64,000 bases of DNA. It comes from Spirochaetia bacterium UBA6919 (GTDB taxonomy: Bacteria > Spirochaetota > UBA6919). The stretch lies in the NCBI GenBank assembly GCA_002450905.1, contig DKAT01000009.1, forward strand, positions 8,562 to 72,561. Reading direction: 5' to 3'. A program made the position numbers and the translations under genes. The notes under the pieces were generated by a model, which ran no database searches, was not told the origin of the DNA, and saw nothing but the letters and a program-made list of their open reading frames with translations. Shown piece after piece: positions 45,452 through 53,037 of this stretch; positions within the stretch are counted from its first letter, which is position 1; each line of letters opens with the position of its first letter.

Positions 45452-46324
45452 TTATTGATGACATCTTGCACAGTCTTGTCCACCCATCTGAGCGACTGTT
45501 TTTTTAGGATTACCGGGTGATTTTGATTTTCTATGACAATCTATACACCATCCCATGGTAAGGGGCTGTTCCTGTCGTACTTTCTCCATCTTCCAGACTT
45601 CACCATGACATTGTTTACAAGTCTGACGTCTGTCTTCTTCTGTCTTGACTTCCCTTCCGAGAATGGATTTTCCACCCACAACGAAGTGTTGAGCATGATT
45701 AAAATAGACATGGTCAGGGAGATTATGAATTTTAATCCAAGAAATAGAAGTACCGAGATTATAGGCGTCATGGATCATTTGAATATTTTTTTCTGATTGC
45801 TGGGTACGATTTTGCATTTTAACAGGGTATTGATATTTTTTGTATTCTTCAGCAGATAAGCCAGCTAAGAATTTATTGATTTCATTTAGGATTAGTTGTG
45901 CATTCTGCTTGCTTTTAGGATCTTTTAATTTTTTTAGTTTTCGCCATTCTTCTACTTTTTTATCAATATTTTTGTATTTGTCTCTGATTTTCTGGTATTC
46001 TTTTAAGGGGATATTAAAAAGTTCTTTTGAGAGTGCATCGGATTCTGCACGGGTAGTAATTGTTTTATGACAATTCATACATACGCTGACAGGGGGAATA
46101 CCAGCATGTTTACTTTTTTCAGCACCAAAATGGCAATATAGACAAGATATTTTAAGATCTCCTGCGTGGAGCTTATGAGAATAACTAATGGGCTGATCGG
46201 GTTCAAATCCCTTATGGTTACCCAAGTTATATACTTCGTAGAATGTTAAAGATATGACGATGAGAATAATTATTGCGGAAAATAATACAAAAATTCCCCA
46301 TTTAGCGTTTAAACTACTTTTCAT
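45452..46324 (-). CDS. actA: Alternative complex III subunit ActA (pentaheme cytochrome c)
   Basis: 290 residues with an N-terminal membrane anchor (about 10-30) and five CxxCH motifs: CLYCH, CMNCH, CKQCH, CIDCH and CARCH. A charged linker of about 100 residues separates the second and third. It matches ActA of alternative complex III, which hands electrons from the quinol site onward. It is the first gene of the operon actABCDEF. The promoter lies in the 465-base region upstream. Confidence 0.94.
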   Translation of the reverse strand: MKSSLNAKWGIFVLFSAIIILIVISLTFYEVYNLGNHKGFEPDQPISYSHKLHAGDLKISCLYCHFGAEKSKHAGIPPVSVCMNCHKTITTRAESDALSKELFNIPLKEYQKIRDKYKNIDKKVEEWRKLKKLKDPKSKQNAQLILNEINKFLAGLSAEEYKKYQYPVKMQNRTQQSEKNIQMIHDAYNLGTSISWIKIHNLPDHVYFNHAQHFVVGGKSILGREVKTEEDRRQTCKQCHGEVWKMEKVRQEQPLTMGWCIDCHRKSKSPGNPKKTVAQMGGQDCARCHQ

Positions 46325-46789
46325 GGTACTGCCTTATCAAAAAATCTTTATAATTTTCACATCCTGATTGAATGTGAGGTTAATCTTATTGATTTGAGGG
46401 TAGTTAGTATTCTAACATATATATTTAAATGATAATAAGCTACAATGGATAAATGTGCCTATTTTTTAGAGCATGAATTTAAAGAATATTGCAAAAAATG
46501 TCAAGAAAATATGTATAATTTTTTTTATGTATCTGGTATTTCGTATTTGGTGGAAAGTATTATCAATAGATGATTTTAAGAAGAGTAACTTTCTATTTTG
46601 TTAATTTTCAGATTATTATATTATTAAAAAAAAATCTCAATATTTTTAACTGAGTAATTGGAAATTGATATTTAGAAAATATATTTTGAGAAGTTGGGAT
46701 ATTTATCTAATAAGGTTTATATATATAATTTAAAAAAAATATGAAAATATGGGTTGTTATCCATGAGATTTTTTTTTGTGATTAATCCA
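46325..46789. other. Intergenic region, 465 bp, upstream of actA
   Basis: AT-rich spacer holding the minus-strand promoter of the act operon. A 42-codon plus-strand frame at 46445-46573 contains C..CxxC cysteines but has no ribosome site. No clear -35/-10 pair was chosen because many AT-rich candidates exist. Confidence 0.4.
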
Positions 46790-47914
46790 TTAAAATAACA
46801 TGAGTTTCTGAAGGTTCCATGATCCAGAAATTTTGTCTACTTCCCTTCCATCGACGTCTTCTATGGATGCTTCTATTGTTGTTGATTTGGCATGTCCTTT
46901 CACACTTCCCTGTATTCTGAAGTAATCCATGAAGGGTCTGTTTTTCTCTGGTTTCTCGAGTCTTAGGAAGAATGCGAAGGTGCCGTTTTCTAAATTATCC
47001 TTTTCTGATAAACCATAGGTGACGGATCCAGTGATATCTCCGATCTTTTTTTCTTTGTCATTATGCAAATTTAAATTAAAACTGAGGTTAATTCTTTTTC
47101 CAATCTTCCTTCCAGTGACTTTACCAGTCAGGTTTCCTATGTTGTTGATCTTTTGGTTAATCTTATATTCATAGAAACGACCTGTGGACTGGGGTGTGAT
47201 TTCGCCATTAAGATTTATTTTTAGTGAGAATCCGCTTGAGAGATTGAATTGAATGTCTGAATCATTGAGTACCGTGGCATCATTGTATTTTCTTTCAATG
47301 TATTTATAGGGAAGTTCATTATAAATGATTTTACGTCGCCAGTAGGGTCGGATTGCCTTATCATAGAGTTTTGGGTTGTGGGGGTCTAGATTTTCCTCGA
47401 AGAATTCCCAGCTTACGAGAGATTTTGGGTAGGCATATTGTAATAGAGAGCGGTTTAAGTATGCAAGGAGCTTATTTCCCTTTTTTAGATTGAGTTTAAG
47501 TAGTTTTTGAGTTTGCTGGTCTAGATTGATATCCTCGAATCGTTCTTTGGTGTAAAGGCTTTCTTGAGAGATAATTTTATTCAGATCTTTTATGAGAGAT
47601 TCTTCCAATGATTTTATCAAGGATTCGGGTGGATTTTTTTTGGATTGATATTCCTTTATAAGTTGTTTTGTTTCATCAGAAAGGTTTTTAGTGATAAGTG
47701 CAGTTAGATTTTCTGGTTTGCCCTTATTTGTAATTGTTTGAGCAAACTCTTTAATATCTTTGATATCACCTTCCATGAATTCCGGTCGTTCTTTTCGAGG
47801 GGAATAGAGGTATAGGGTATCCTTGTCATCCTTATTTTTGTTGGTATAATAATCTACAGCATATACACTGACTGCTGAGAAGAGGATTATGCAAAACAAG
47901 ATCATTTTTTTCAT
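46790..47914 (-). CDS. Secreted hypothetical protein, 374 aa
   Basis: A signal peptide (about 1-19, ending VYAVD) is followed by a charged helical region (40-160) with repeated Leu/Lys/Glu. The last 150 residues are beta-rich (NLNGEITP, GNLTGKVTG, INLSFNLNL, IGDITGSVTYG). No family was recognised. It is 61 bases downstream of the HEAT-repeat lipoprotein gene on the same strand, so the two could be co-transcribed. Function unknown. Confidence 0.65.
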   Translation of the reverse strand: MKKMILFCIILFSAVSVYAVDYYTNKNKDDKDTLYLYSPRKERPEFMEGDIKDIKEFAQTITNKGKPENLTALITKNLSDETKQLIKEYQSKKNPPESLIKSLEESLIKDLNKIISQESLYTKERFEDINLDQQTQKLLKLNLKKGNKLLAYLNRSLLQYAYPKSLVSWEFFEENLDPHNPKLYDKAIRPYWRRKIIYNELPYKYIERKYNDATVLNDSDIQFNLSSGFSLKINLNGEITPQSTGRFYEYKINQKINNIGNLTGKVTGRKIGKRINLSFNLNLHNDKEKKIGDITGSVTYGLSEKDNLENGTFAFFLRLEKPEKNRPFMDYFRIQGSVKGHAKSTTIEASIEDVDGREVDKISGSWNLQKLMLF

Positions 47915-47975
47915 GATAAAAACTCCAATTCATAAAGAAATGTCGAATTGTTCAGGAAAAATTATAATAGTTCTT

Positions 47976-50267
47976 TTATTTTTTTTGGGTATTTTTATTT
48001 TTCTTTGGTGTAAATACTTTTATTATGATATTTTTATTGTCTTCCCGGACAAGGGTTAATATTTTTTTCTTGAGTTTATCTCGGTATTCAGGGGAATTTC
48101 TTTTAAAAAACCCTTTCAGATATTCCTCTACATCTTTTGGTGAGTCTTTTAGTATTTCTACAAGAGTTTTTATATACTTATCTTCAGTGATTCCCAGTGT
48201 AATAAGAGATAAGATTATAACAGTTCGTATTTTTGTTTTTCTATTATAACGAAACATAGATGTTAACGTCGGGATGGCTTTTTTATCGCCGAGATAACCT
48301 AGAGATTCAATGGCAGCCAGACTGATATCTTGATCCAGTGACTCAGCCAATTCTCTTAGATTATTTGAGACTTTTCTGACTTGGATTTTACCAATCGAAT
48401 AGATAGCTTCAATATGGAGTTGCTTATTCATTTTCTTTGATTTGAATACGATGTACTGTAATAGTGAAAGGGCCTTTTTATACTTAATAATACCAATCAC
48501 CTTTATTATTTCTGTCTGTATTTTTGTAGGATTCTCTTTCATTATATCGATTAGAAATTTAAAATCCTTTATTTTCTTTTTGAAATGAGGTATTGAAGAG
48601 ATAGCCGATAGTTTTATTTCTTCCTTTGGGGATTTAAACAAATTATAAAGTTGTTTTATATTAGCTAATGCAATAATAATTTTTGAAAATGGAGGATATT
48701 TTGTTGGATCTTTTATTTTCTTATTTATTGTTCGATTATTATTTTTGTGAATTGGCAATGATAATAATTTATCTCTAGTTTTATTATTCTTACTCGGTTT
48801 CTTATCGGTCTTACTCTGTATTTTATCATTATTAGTCTGGATCTTCCCATTCATATTGTTTGTTTTTTTATATACTTCGTTAATATAAAAGTCATGCAGA
48901 CTATCAAAGGCTTTCTTATCTGCAATTCTAATAAGAGATCTCACAGCATAGATCTTTAAAGGTTTTGATATTTTATCCTTATTAAGGAGATTTATAAGAG
49001 GGATAACAGCAGTATTTGATTTTAGTTTTCCTAAACTAATAATAGATTTTCTTACCACACTATATCTGGAATCATTTAATAGAGGGATTATACCCATTGA
49101 TGCTTTCTTATAACTCCACCTGGAATAAAGATCCATTACACGAATAATTATTTTTGAGGACTTATCCTTAAGAAGTTTGTATAAATTAGGGGCTATTGTC
49201 TTATCATCTATTTTATCCACCACAAGAAGAGCAACCTGCCGTATGTAAACTGATTTGTCATAGAGTGTGATTAATACAGTATTTGGTATTTTCTTTTCTC
49301 CAAGACGATATAAAGACCATAAGCCCTGAACCCTTACCCAGTCAACTTCTTTCAAAAAATCATTGCTATAGATATAAGGTCGACTTGTCTTGACATTCAT
49401 TTGGGTTAGCGACCAGAGTAATCCTATTTTTAGATATGGAGAATTGATATTCCTTTTCCGATAAAGTAGATCCAAAAAGAATTGTGCTATACGATAATCT
49501 TTTAAATGTCCTATAGCTAATGCTGATGCTTCTTGAATGTAGGGATTCTTCTTTTGAATTACAGATAGAATAACTGGAGTCCATCGTTTCTCTTCAAACT
49601 TGCTAAGAGACCAAACAGCAATACTTTGATTGTTTATATACTGATTATTCGGTGCTTTATTCTTAATTTCTTTAATTAGATAGGGAATACCATCATCAAT
49701 ACGCATTTCTCCAATGATCCACAAAGCCCAAAATCTCTCAAACTCACTTGAGTCCTTTGAATTTAAAATACTAAATACAAGTTTCTCCCTTAAAACATAG
49801 CGTAGAGGGTTCTTTTTATAGTACCCAACCCGTCGTCCCCTAGCCTCCTCATTCTCAATAAAAGATTTATATTGTTTCTCATAGCCAAGATGTTTCAATA
49901 TATAAATAGGATTCCTTCTGAACCATTGATCCAAATGACCCAAAAAACTTTTGTCCAGATCGGCTAAAACAAATCTTCTATAATTATCTAAAATACTTTG
50001 AGCCTTCTTTTGGACGTCTTTATTTTCATCAAACAGTAATCGGATAAGTAATAGAGCTCCATCGGGTATCTCATATTCGTCCAGTTCCTCGATAATATCT
50101 ATCTTGTCATCCTCATCCCCTTTTTCAATCAACGAGTCGTATTGAGCAAGATTAATCCTATCTTTAGACTTCTTACGTTCCAAATTTTCTTTTCTAACAG
50201 GGTTCCCACAGGATATAATAAATATTAATGGTATAACATATAGGTACTTAAAATTAAATTGAATCAA
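47976..50267 (-). CDS. HEAT-repeat lipoprotein
   Basis: 763 residues. The lipoprotein signal ends ISC (Cys20). The rest consists of helical HEAT-like repeats at about 50-460 and 560-720 (for example IPYLIKEIK, VIQKKNPYIQEASALAIGHLKD, AVIPLINLLNKD, SLAAIESLGYLGDKKAIPTL), with a Lys/Asn-rich linker at about 470-550. HEAT repeats bind proteins or peptides. No enzyme domain. The partner is unknown. The downstream secreted protein may be functionally linked. Confidence 0.8.
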   Translation of the reverse strand: MIQFNFKYLYVIPLIFIISCGNPVRKENLERKKSKDRINLAQYDSLIEKGDEDDKIDIIEELDEYEIPDGALLLIRLLFDENKDVQKKAQSILDNYRRFVLADLDKSFLGHLDQWFRRNPIYILKHLGYEKQYKSFIENEEARGRRVGYYKKNPLRYVLREKLVFSILNSKDSSEFERFWALWIIGEMRIDDGIPYLIKEIKNKAPNNQYINNQSIAVWSLSKFEEKRWTPVILSVIQKKNPYIQEASALAIGHLKDYRIAQFFLDLLYRKRNINSPYLKIGLLWSLTQMNVKTSRPYIYSNDFLKEVDWVRVQGLWSLYRLGEKKIPNTVLITLYDKSVYIRQVALLVVDKIDDKTIAPNLYKLLKDKSSKIIIRVMDLYSRWSYKKASMGIIPLLNDSRYSVVRKSIISLGKLKSNTAVIPLINLLNKDKISKPLKIYAVRSLIRIADKKAFDSLHDFYINEVYKKTNNMNGKIQTNNDKIQSKTDKKPSKNNKTRDKLLSLPIHKNNNRTINKKIKDPTKYPPFSKIIIALANIKQLYNLFKSPKEEIKLSAISSIPHFKKKIKDFKFLIDIMKENPTKIQTEIIKVIGIIKYKKALSLLQYIVFKSKKMNKQLHIEAIYSIGKIQVRKVSNNLRELAESLDQDISLAAIESLGYLGDKKAIPTLTSMFRYNRKTKIRTVIILSLITLGITEDKYIKTLVEILKDSPKDVEEYLKGFFKRNSPEYRDKLKKKILTLVREDNKNIIIKVFTPKKNKNTQKK

Positions 50268-50371
50268 AATAAATAATCCTTCAAAATTATAATATCTAAA
50301 TCTTAATATTTTATAAAATTAATACAATTAATAAAAAATATTAAACAAATATTATTAATAAAATTCAAATA

Positions 50372-50400
50372 TTTCTATTTAAAATCTCTTATATTGTACA
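50372..50400 (+). promoter_or_regulatory. Duplicated promoter-like block, copy 1
   Basis: A 29-base block starting TTTCTATTTAAAATC, including TATATT (50390-50395), lies 25 bases before the first basic lipoprotein gene. The identical block occurs at 50873 before the paralogue. Identity beyond the coding sequence points to conserved promoter/leader function or recent duplication. Confidence 0.65.
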
Positions 50401-50425
50401 TCAAATTTAAAGAGGAGTATAACCA

Positions 50426-50734
50426 ATGAAAAAAATCATAGCTATTCTGTTAATGGCTCTTTTCATCCCAATGGGCGTAATGCAGTGCGGAAGCGGGGAG
50501 CAAACACAACCAACAGACAATCAACAACCAGCAAACAATCCGCAACCAGCAGAAACCAACAAACCAGCTGATCCCCCTAAAGCTGATCCTGCTGTCGCTG
50601 CTAAAAAAAGAAATCTTAAAAGAAAGATTCGAAAATTAAAAAGAAAATTGAAAAGAACTGTGAATAAGAGAAAAAAAGCTAGGATTAAGAAAAGAATCAA
50701 AAGACTTCAAAATGAGTTAAAACAGTTAAATTAA
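50426..50734 (+). CDS. Small basic lipoprotein, copy 1
   Basis: 102 residues. The signal peptide ends GVMQC (Cys21), with Gln before the Cys. A Pro/Gln/Asn linker follows, then a C-terminal half made almost wholly of Lys/Arg with hydrophobic spacing (KRKIRKLKRKLKR...). This could bind DNA, lipopolysaccharide or peptidoglycan, or form a coiled-coil. Its twin follows about 200 bases downstream. Function unknown. AGAGGAG upstream is a good ribosome site. Confidence 0.78.
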   Translation: MKKIIAILLMALFIPMGVMQCGSGEQTQPTDNQQPANNPQPAETNKPADPPKADPAVAAKKRNLKRKIRKLKRKLKRTVNKRKKARIKKRIKRLQNELKQLN

Positions 50735-50749
50735 TTCTACTTAAAAAAT

Positions 50750-50792
50750 ATCGGAGGGCCAATATGCCTTCCGATAGCCCACCAATTTTTTT
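50750..50792 (+). terminator. Intrinsic terminator after lipoprotein copy 1
   Basis: ATCGGAGGGC pairs with GCCTTCCGAT (one G-T wobble) across a 6-base loop. A run of seven T follows at 50786-50792, nine bases further on. Its ends (ATCGGA, TTCCGAT) resemble the dispersed palindromes, suggesting a related origin. Confidence 0.75.
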
Positions 50793-50872
50793 AACAAAAA
50801 AATATTTTCTAAATCCTAATAACACACAATGTAAAAAAAAAGTTAAAAAAAAATATAAAAAAAAACCTTTTT

Positions 50873-50901
50873 TTTCTATTTAAAATCTCTTATATTGTAC
50901 A
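50873..50901 (+). promoter_or_regulatory. Duplicated promoter-like block, copy 2
   Basis: Identical to the block at 50372, placed before the second lipoprotein gene, with TATATT at 50891-50896. The two genes therefore probably share regulation. Confidence 0.65.
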
Positions 50902-50939
50902 CAAATTTTTAAAACAATTTAAACAAGGAGAACTATCCA

Positions 50940-51236
50940 ATGAAAAAAATCATAGCTATTCTATTAATGGCAGCTTTCATCCCAATGGGCGTAATGCAGT
51001 GCGGTGATGGTGGAACAAAACCAGAAGACAAAAAAGTAGATGAAATGAAGAAAGAAGAACCAATGAAGGTTGATAATTCAGCTAAAATTGCAGCTCTTAC
51101 CAAGAAAATCAAGAAAACTACAAGAAAATGTAAAAAGCTTAAAAAAGCTAAAAAAATTAAACAATACAAAAAATGTAAGAAAAAAGTAAAGAAACTAAAA
51201 AAAGAGTTAAAAGAATTACAAACTCCAAAAATGTAA
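50940..51236 (+). CDS. Small basic lipoprotein, copy 2
   Basis: A 98-residue paralogue of the preceding gene. The signal peptide is nearly identical up to GVMQCG, then an acidic Asp/Glu linker and a Lys-rich C-terminal half (KKIKKTTRKCKKLKK...) containing three Cys, which copy 1 lacks. The sequences diverge after residue 22. Both have the same leader block and their own hairpins. Function unknown. CAAGGAGAAC precedes ATG. Confidence 0.78.
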   Translation: MKKIIAILLMAAFIPMGVMQCGDGGTKPEDKKVDEMKKEEPMKVDNSAKIAALTKKIKKTTRKCKKLKKAKKIKQYKKCKKKVKKLKKELKELQTPKM

Positions 51237-51247
51237 TTTTTTCATAG

Positions 51248-51278
51248 TATGGGGGGATGTTCATAGCATCCTTCCATA
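51248..51278 (+). terminator. Hairpin after lipoprotein copy 2
   Basis: TATGGGGGGATG pairs with CATCCTTCCATA (two G-T wobbles) across a seven-base loop, 11 bases after the stop codon. No T-run follows, so its strength is uncertain. Confidence 0.6.
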
Positions 51279-51411
51279 TCCCCTTATCGATTTATCATTC
51301 ACAAAATATTCACCCAATATAAAAAAATATCTTAATAAAAAAAATCACTTTAAACTGACCACCCAATATTGATTATTCAAAATCATATGAAAGACATAGT
51401 ATCTGATAACA

Positions 51412-51438
51412 ATCGGAATCAGAATTTTTAGTTCCGAT
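51412..51438. repeat. 27-bp palindromic intergenic repeat, copy 5
   Basis: Exact reverse complement of the copy at 33064. Arms ATCGGAA and TTCCGAT. It lies alone in an intergenic region away from any stop codon by about 170 bases. Confidence 0.75.
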
Positions 51439-51755
51439 ACTTCTGTGTTATATGTATTGTCTTTCTATATAGTAATAATAGAATTAATAAAAAATTGAAG
51501 GTCTAAAGATCTTATTTGGAATATATGCTTCCTATTAAGAAAATCACTTCATCAATTTTTTTTTTAAAACTCACAAATATTTTGAAGATCTTTACCGATA
51601 AATAATAAACAATCACTTGTTCACCGGTGTGTGGATTATTATATTTAAATATTAAATCTGTAAATATGGCTTGAGTGATATGAGGATGAATAAATTATAT
51701 GTCCAAAATTATTTAACTGTAAATTCCTAAACCAGGTTTAATCTAGAGGAAAGCT

Positions 51756-52583
51756 ATGGCAAAAAAAATATCATCTGAAGAGAAGTTGCAATTTCAAACT
51801 GAAATCAAAGAATTAAAAAATCAAATCAATGAAATTAAGTCTAAAATTGGTAAATTTGAAAGAGAATTAAAAGATGATCAATACGGACTTGCTAATTACT
51901 ATCTTATAGCGATTGCTAATGAATATCTCAATATTGTTTCCATTAATTGTAATATGAGTAAGGTGAATGAGGAATTCCTTGGTAAGAAGAGTGACGATTT
52001 CCTTAATGATGCAAGGAAAAGTTATTTTAAGGCTCTTATTGAGCTGGAAAAGATTGTTGGAGACTTCGTTGATACCCTCCTCCATGAAAACCAGGATATC
52101 TTGGAAACCATAAAAAAAATGGATCCCAAGCGACTACTAAATCTGGTCAATAAATTAAAAGATACCCTCAAAGAAATCATGGATGGATACGGTGAAAATA
52201 CTAAATATAAGTGGAGTTTTGTTGATATGGAGGGAAGGTATGTCAGCATTTTTAAAAATCTTCTGAATTATAAAAGATTATCCATTAATGATCCCCGTGA
52301 TCCATACTTCCCAGAAAATATCCAGCTTCTTAACATGATAAAGAACTTTTTAAGACTATGCAGTGAGCACCTTCGTGAAAAATATATGCTTGGGACCAAA
52401 GAAGTCGTTGATATTAAAGCGGCAATCAATTTCCAGGAAGCTCTGCGGAAAATATCAGCTCTATTAGGTACGCAGGAAGAATCAGAGACCGCTAAGAAGA
52501 CTATAGAAAGCTGGAAAGCCATGTTAGAGAAAGAAGAGAAGCGCAAAGATGAACAGAGAAAGCGGGAAGCAAGAGGTGGATGA
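51756..52583 (+). CDS. Cytoplasmic coiled-coil hypothetical, 275 aa
   Basis: No signal peptide. An N-terminal coiled-coil (about 5-42, Lys/Glu/Ile heptads) leads to an all-alpha body and a C-terminal charged coiled-coil with many Lys/Glu/Arg (about 240-275, EKEEKRKDEQRKR). Family not recognised. The domain pattern suggests a structural or scaffold protein. It is monocistronic. Function unknown. Confidence 0.7.
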   Translation: MAKKISSEEKLQFQTEIKELKNQINEIKSKIGKFERELKDDQYGLANYYLIAIANEYLNIVSINCNMSKVNEEFLGKKSDDFLNDARKSYFKALIELEKIVGDFVDTLLHENQDILETIKKMDPKRLLNLVNKLKDTLKEIMDGYGENTKYKWSFVDMEGRYVSIFKNLLNYKRLSINDPRDPYFPENIQLLNMIKNFLRLCSEHLREKYMLGTKEVVDIKAAINFQEALRKISALLGTQEESETAKKTIESWKAMLEKEEKRKDEQRKREARGG

Positions 52584-52724
52584 TATAATATCTTAACATA
52601 AAGAGTTTTTTTTCAATATGTTCTAAGGAAATTGTTTTTTACCTTGGATCATAGATTATAACTTTATATAAAGTTATTGTAGCTAAATATTAATCTTGTT
52701 CAAATATAATTTCTATCGTTACTC

Positions 52725-53027
52725 ATGCCAAAGATTGAAATAATAAATAATAATTTAATCATAGATTTTAACCCAGCTGTCAGTCTATTAAATAACTTTC
52801 ATATTCTGGGAGTGCCTATTGGATCGGATTGTGGTGGGCGTGGGAATTGTGGTACCTGTCGCTTTCAGGTTCTGGACGGTAAAAAGACCATGACTCCTGT
52901 AAGTGATATGGAAAGGTTTCGCTTCACAAAAGAAGAATTAGAAAGTGGATGGCGTCTTGCCTGTCAGAGTCATGCTCTGCGAGATCTTAAAATAATTATT
53001 CCTAATAATGAAAAGCAGTTGAAATGA
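52725..53027 (+). CDS. [2Fe-2S] ferredoxin
   Basis: A 100-residue plant/bacterial-type [2Fe-2S] ferredoxin domain. Ligands are Cys36, Cys42, Cys45 (CGGRGNCGTC) and Cys80 (WRLACQS). No signal peptide, so cytoplasmic. It ends 10 bases before the UbiD-family gene and is probably co-transcribed with it, so it may supply electrons to a linked enzyme, but UbiD itself needs no external electrons. The partner is therefore unclear. Confidence 0.9.
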   Translation: MPKIEIINNNLIIDFNPAVSLLNNFHILGVPIGSDCGGRGNCGTCRFQVLDGKKTMTPVSDMERFRFTKEELESGWRLACQSHALRDLKIIIPNNEKQLK

Positions 53028-53037
53028 GGTATTTATT

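Larger units (their letters stand above)
51237..51755. other. Intergenic region, 519 bp
   Basis: Contains a hairpin (51248-51278), palindrome copy 5 (51412-51438) and otherwise AT-rich sequence with no gene. TAGAGGA before the next ATG is its ribosome site. Confidence 0.5.
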
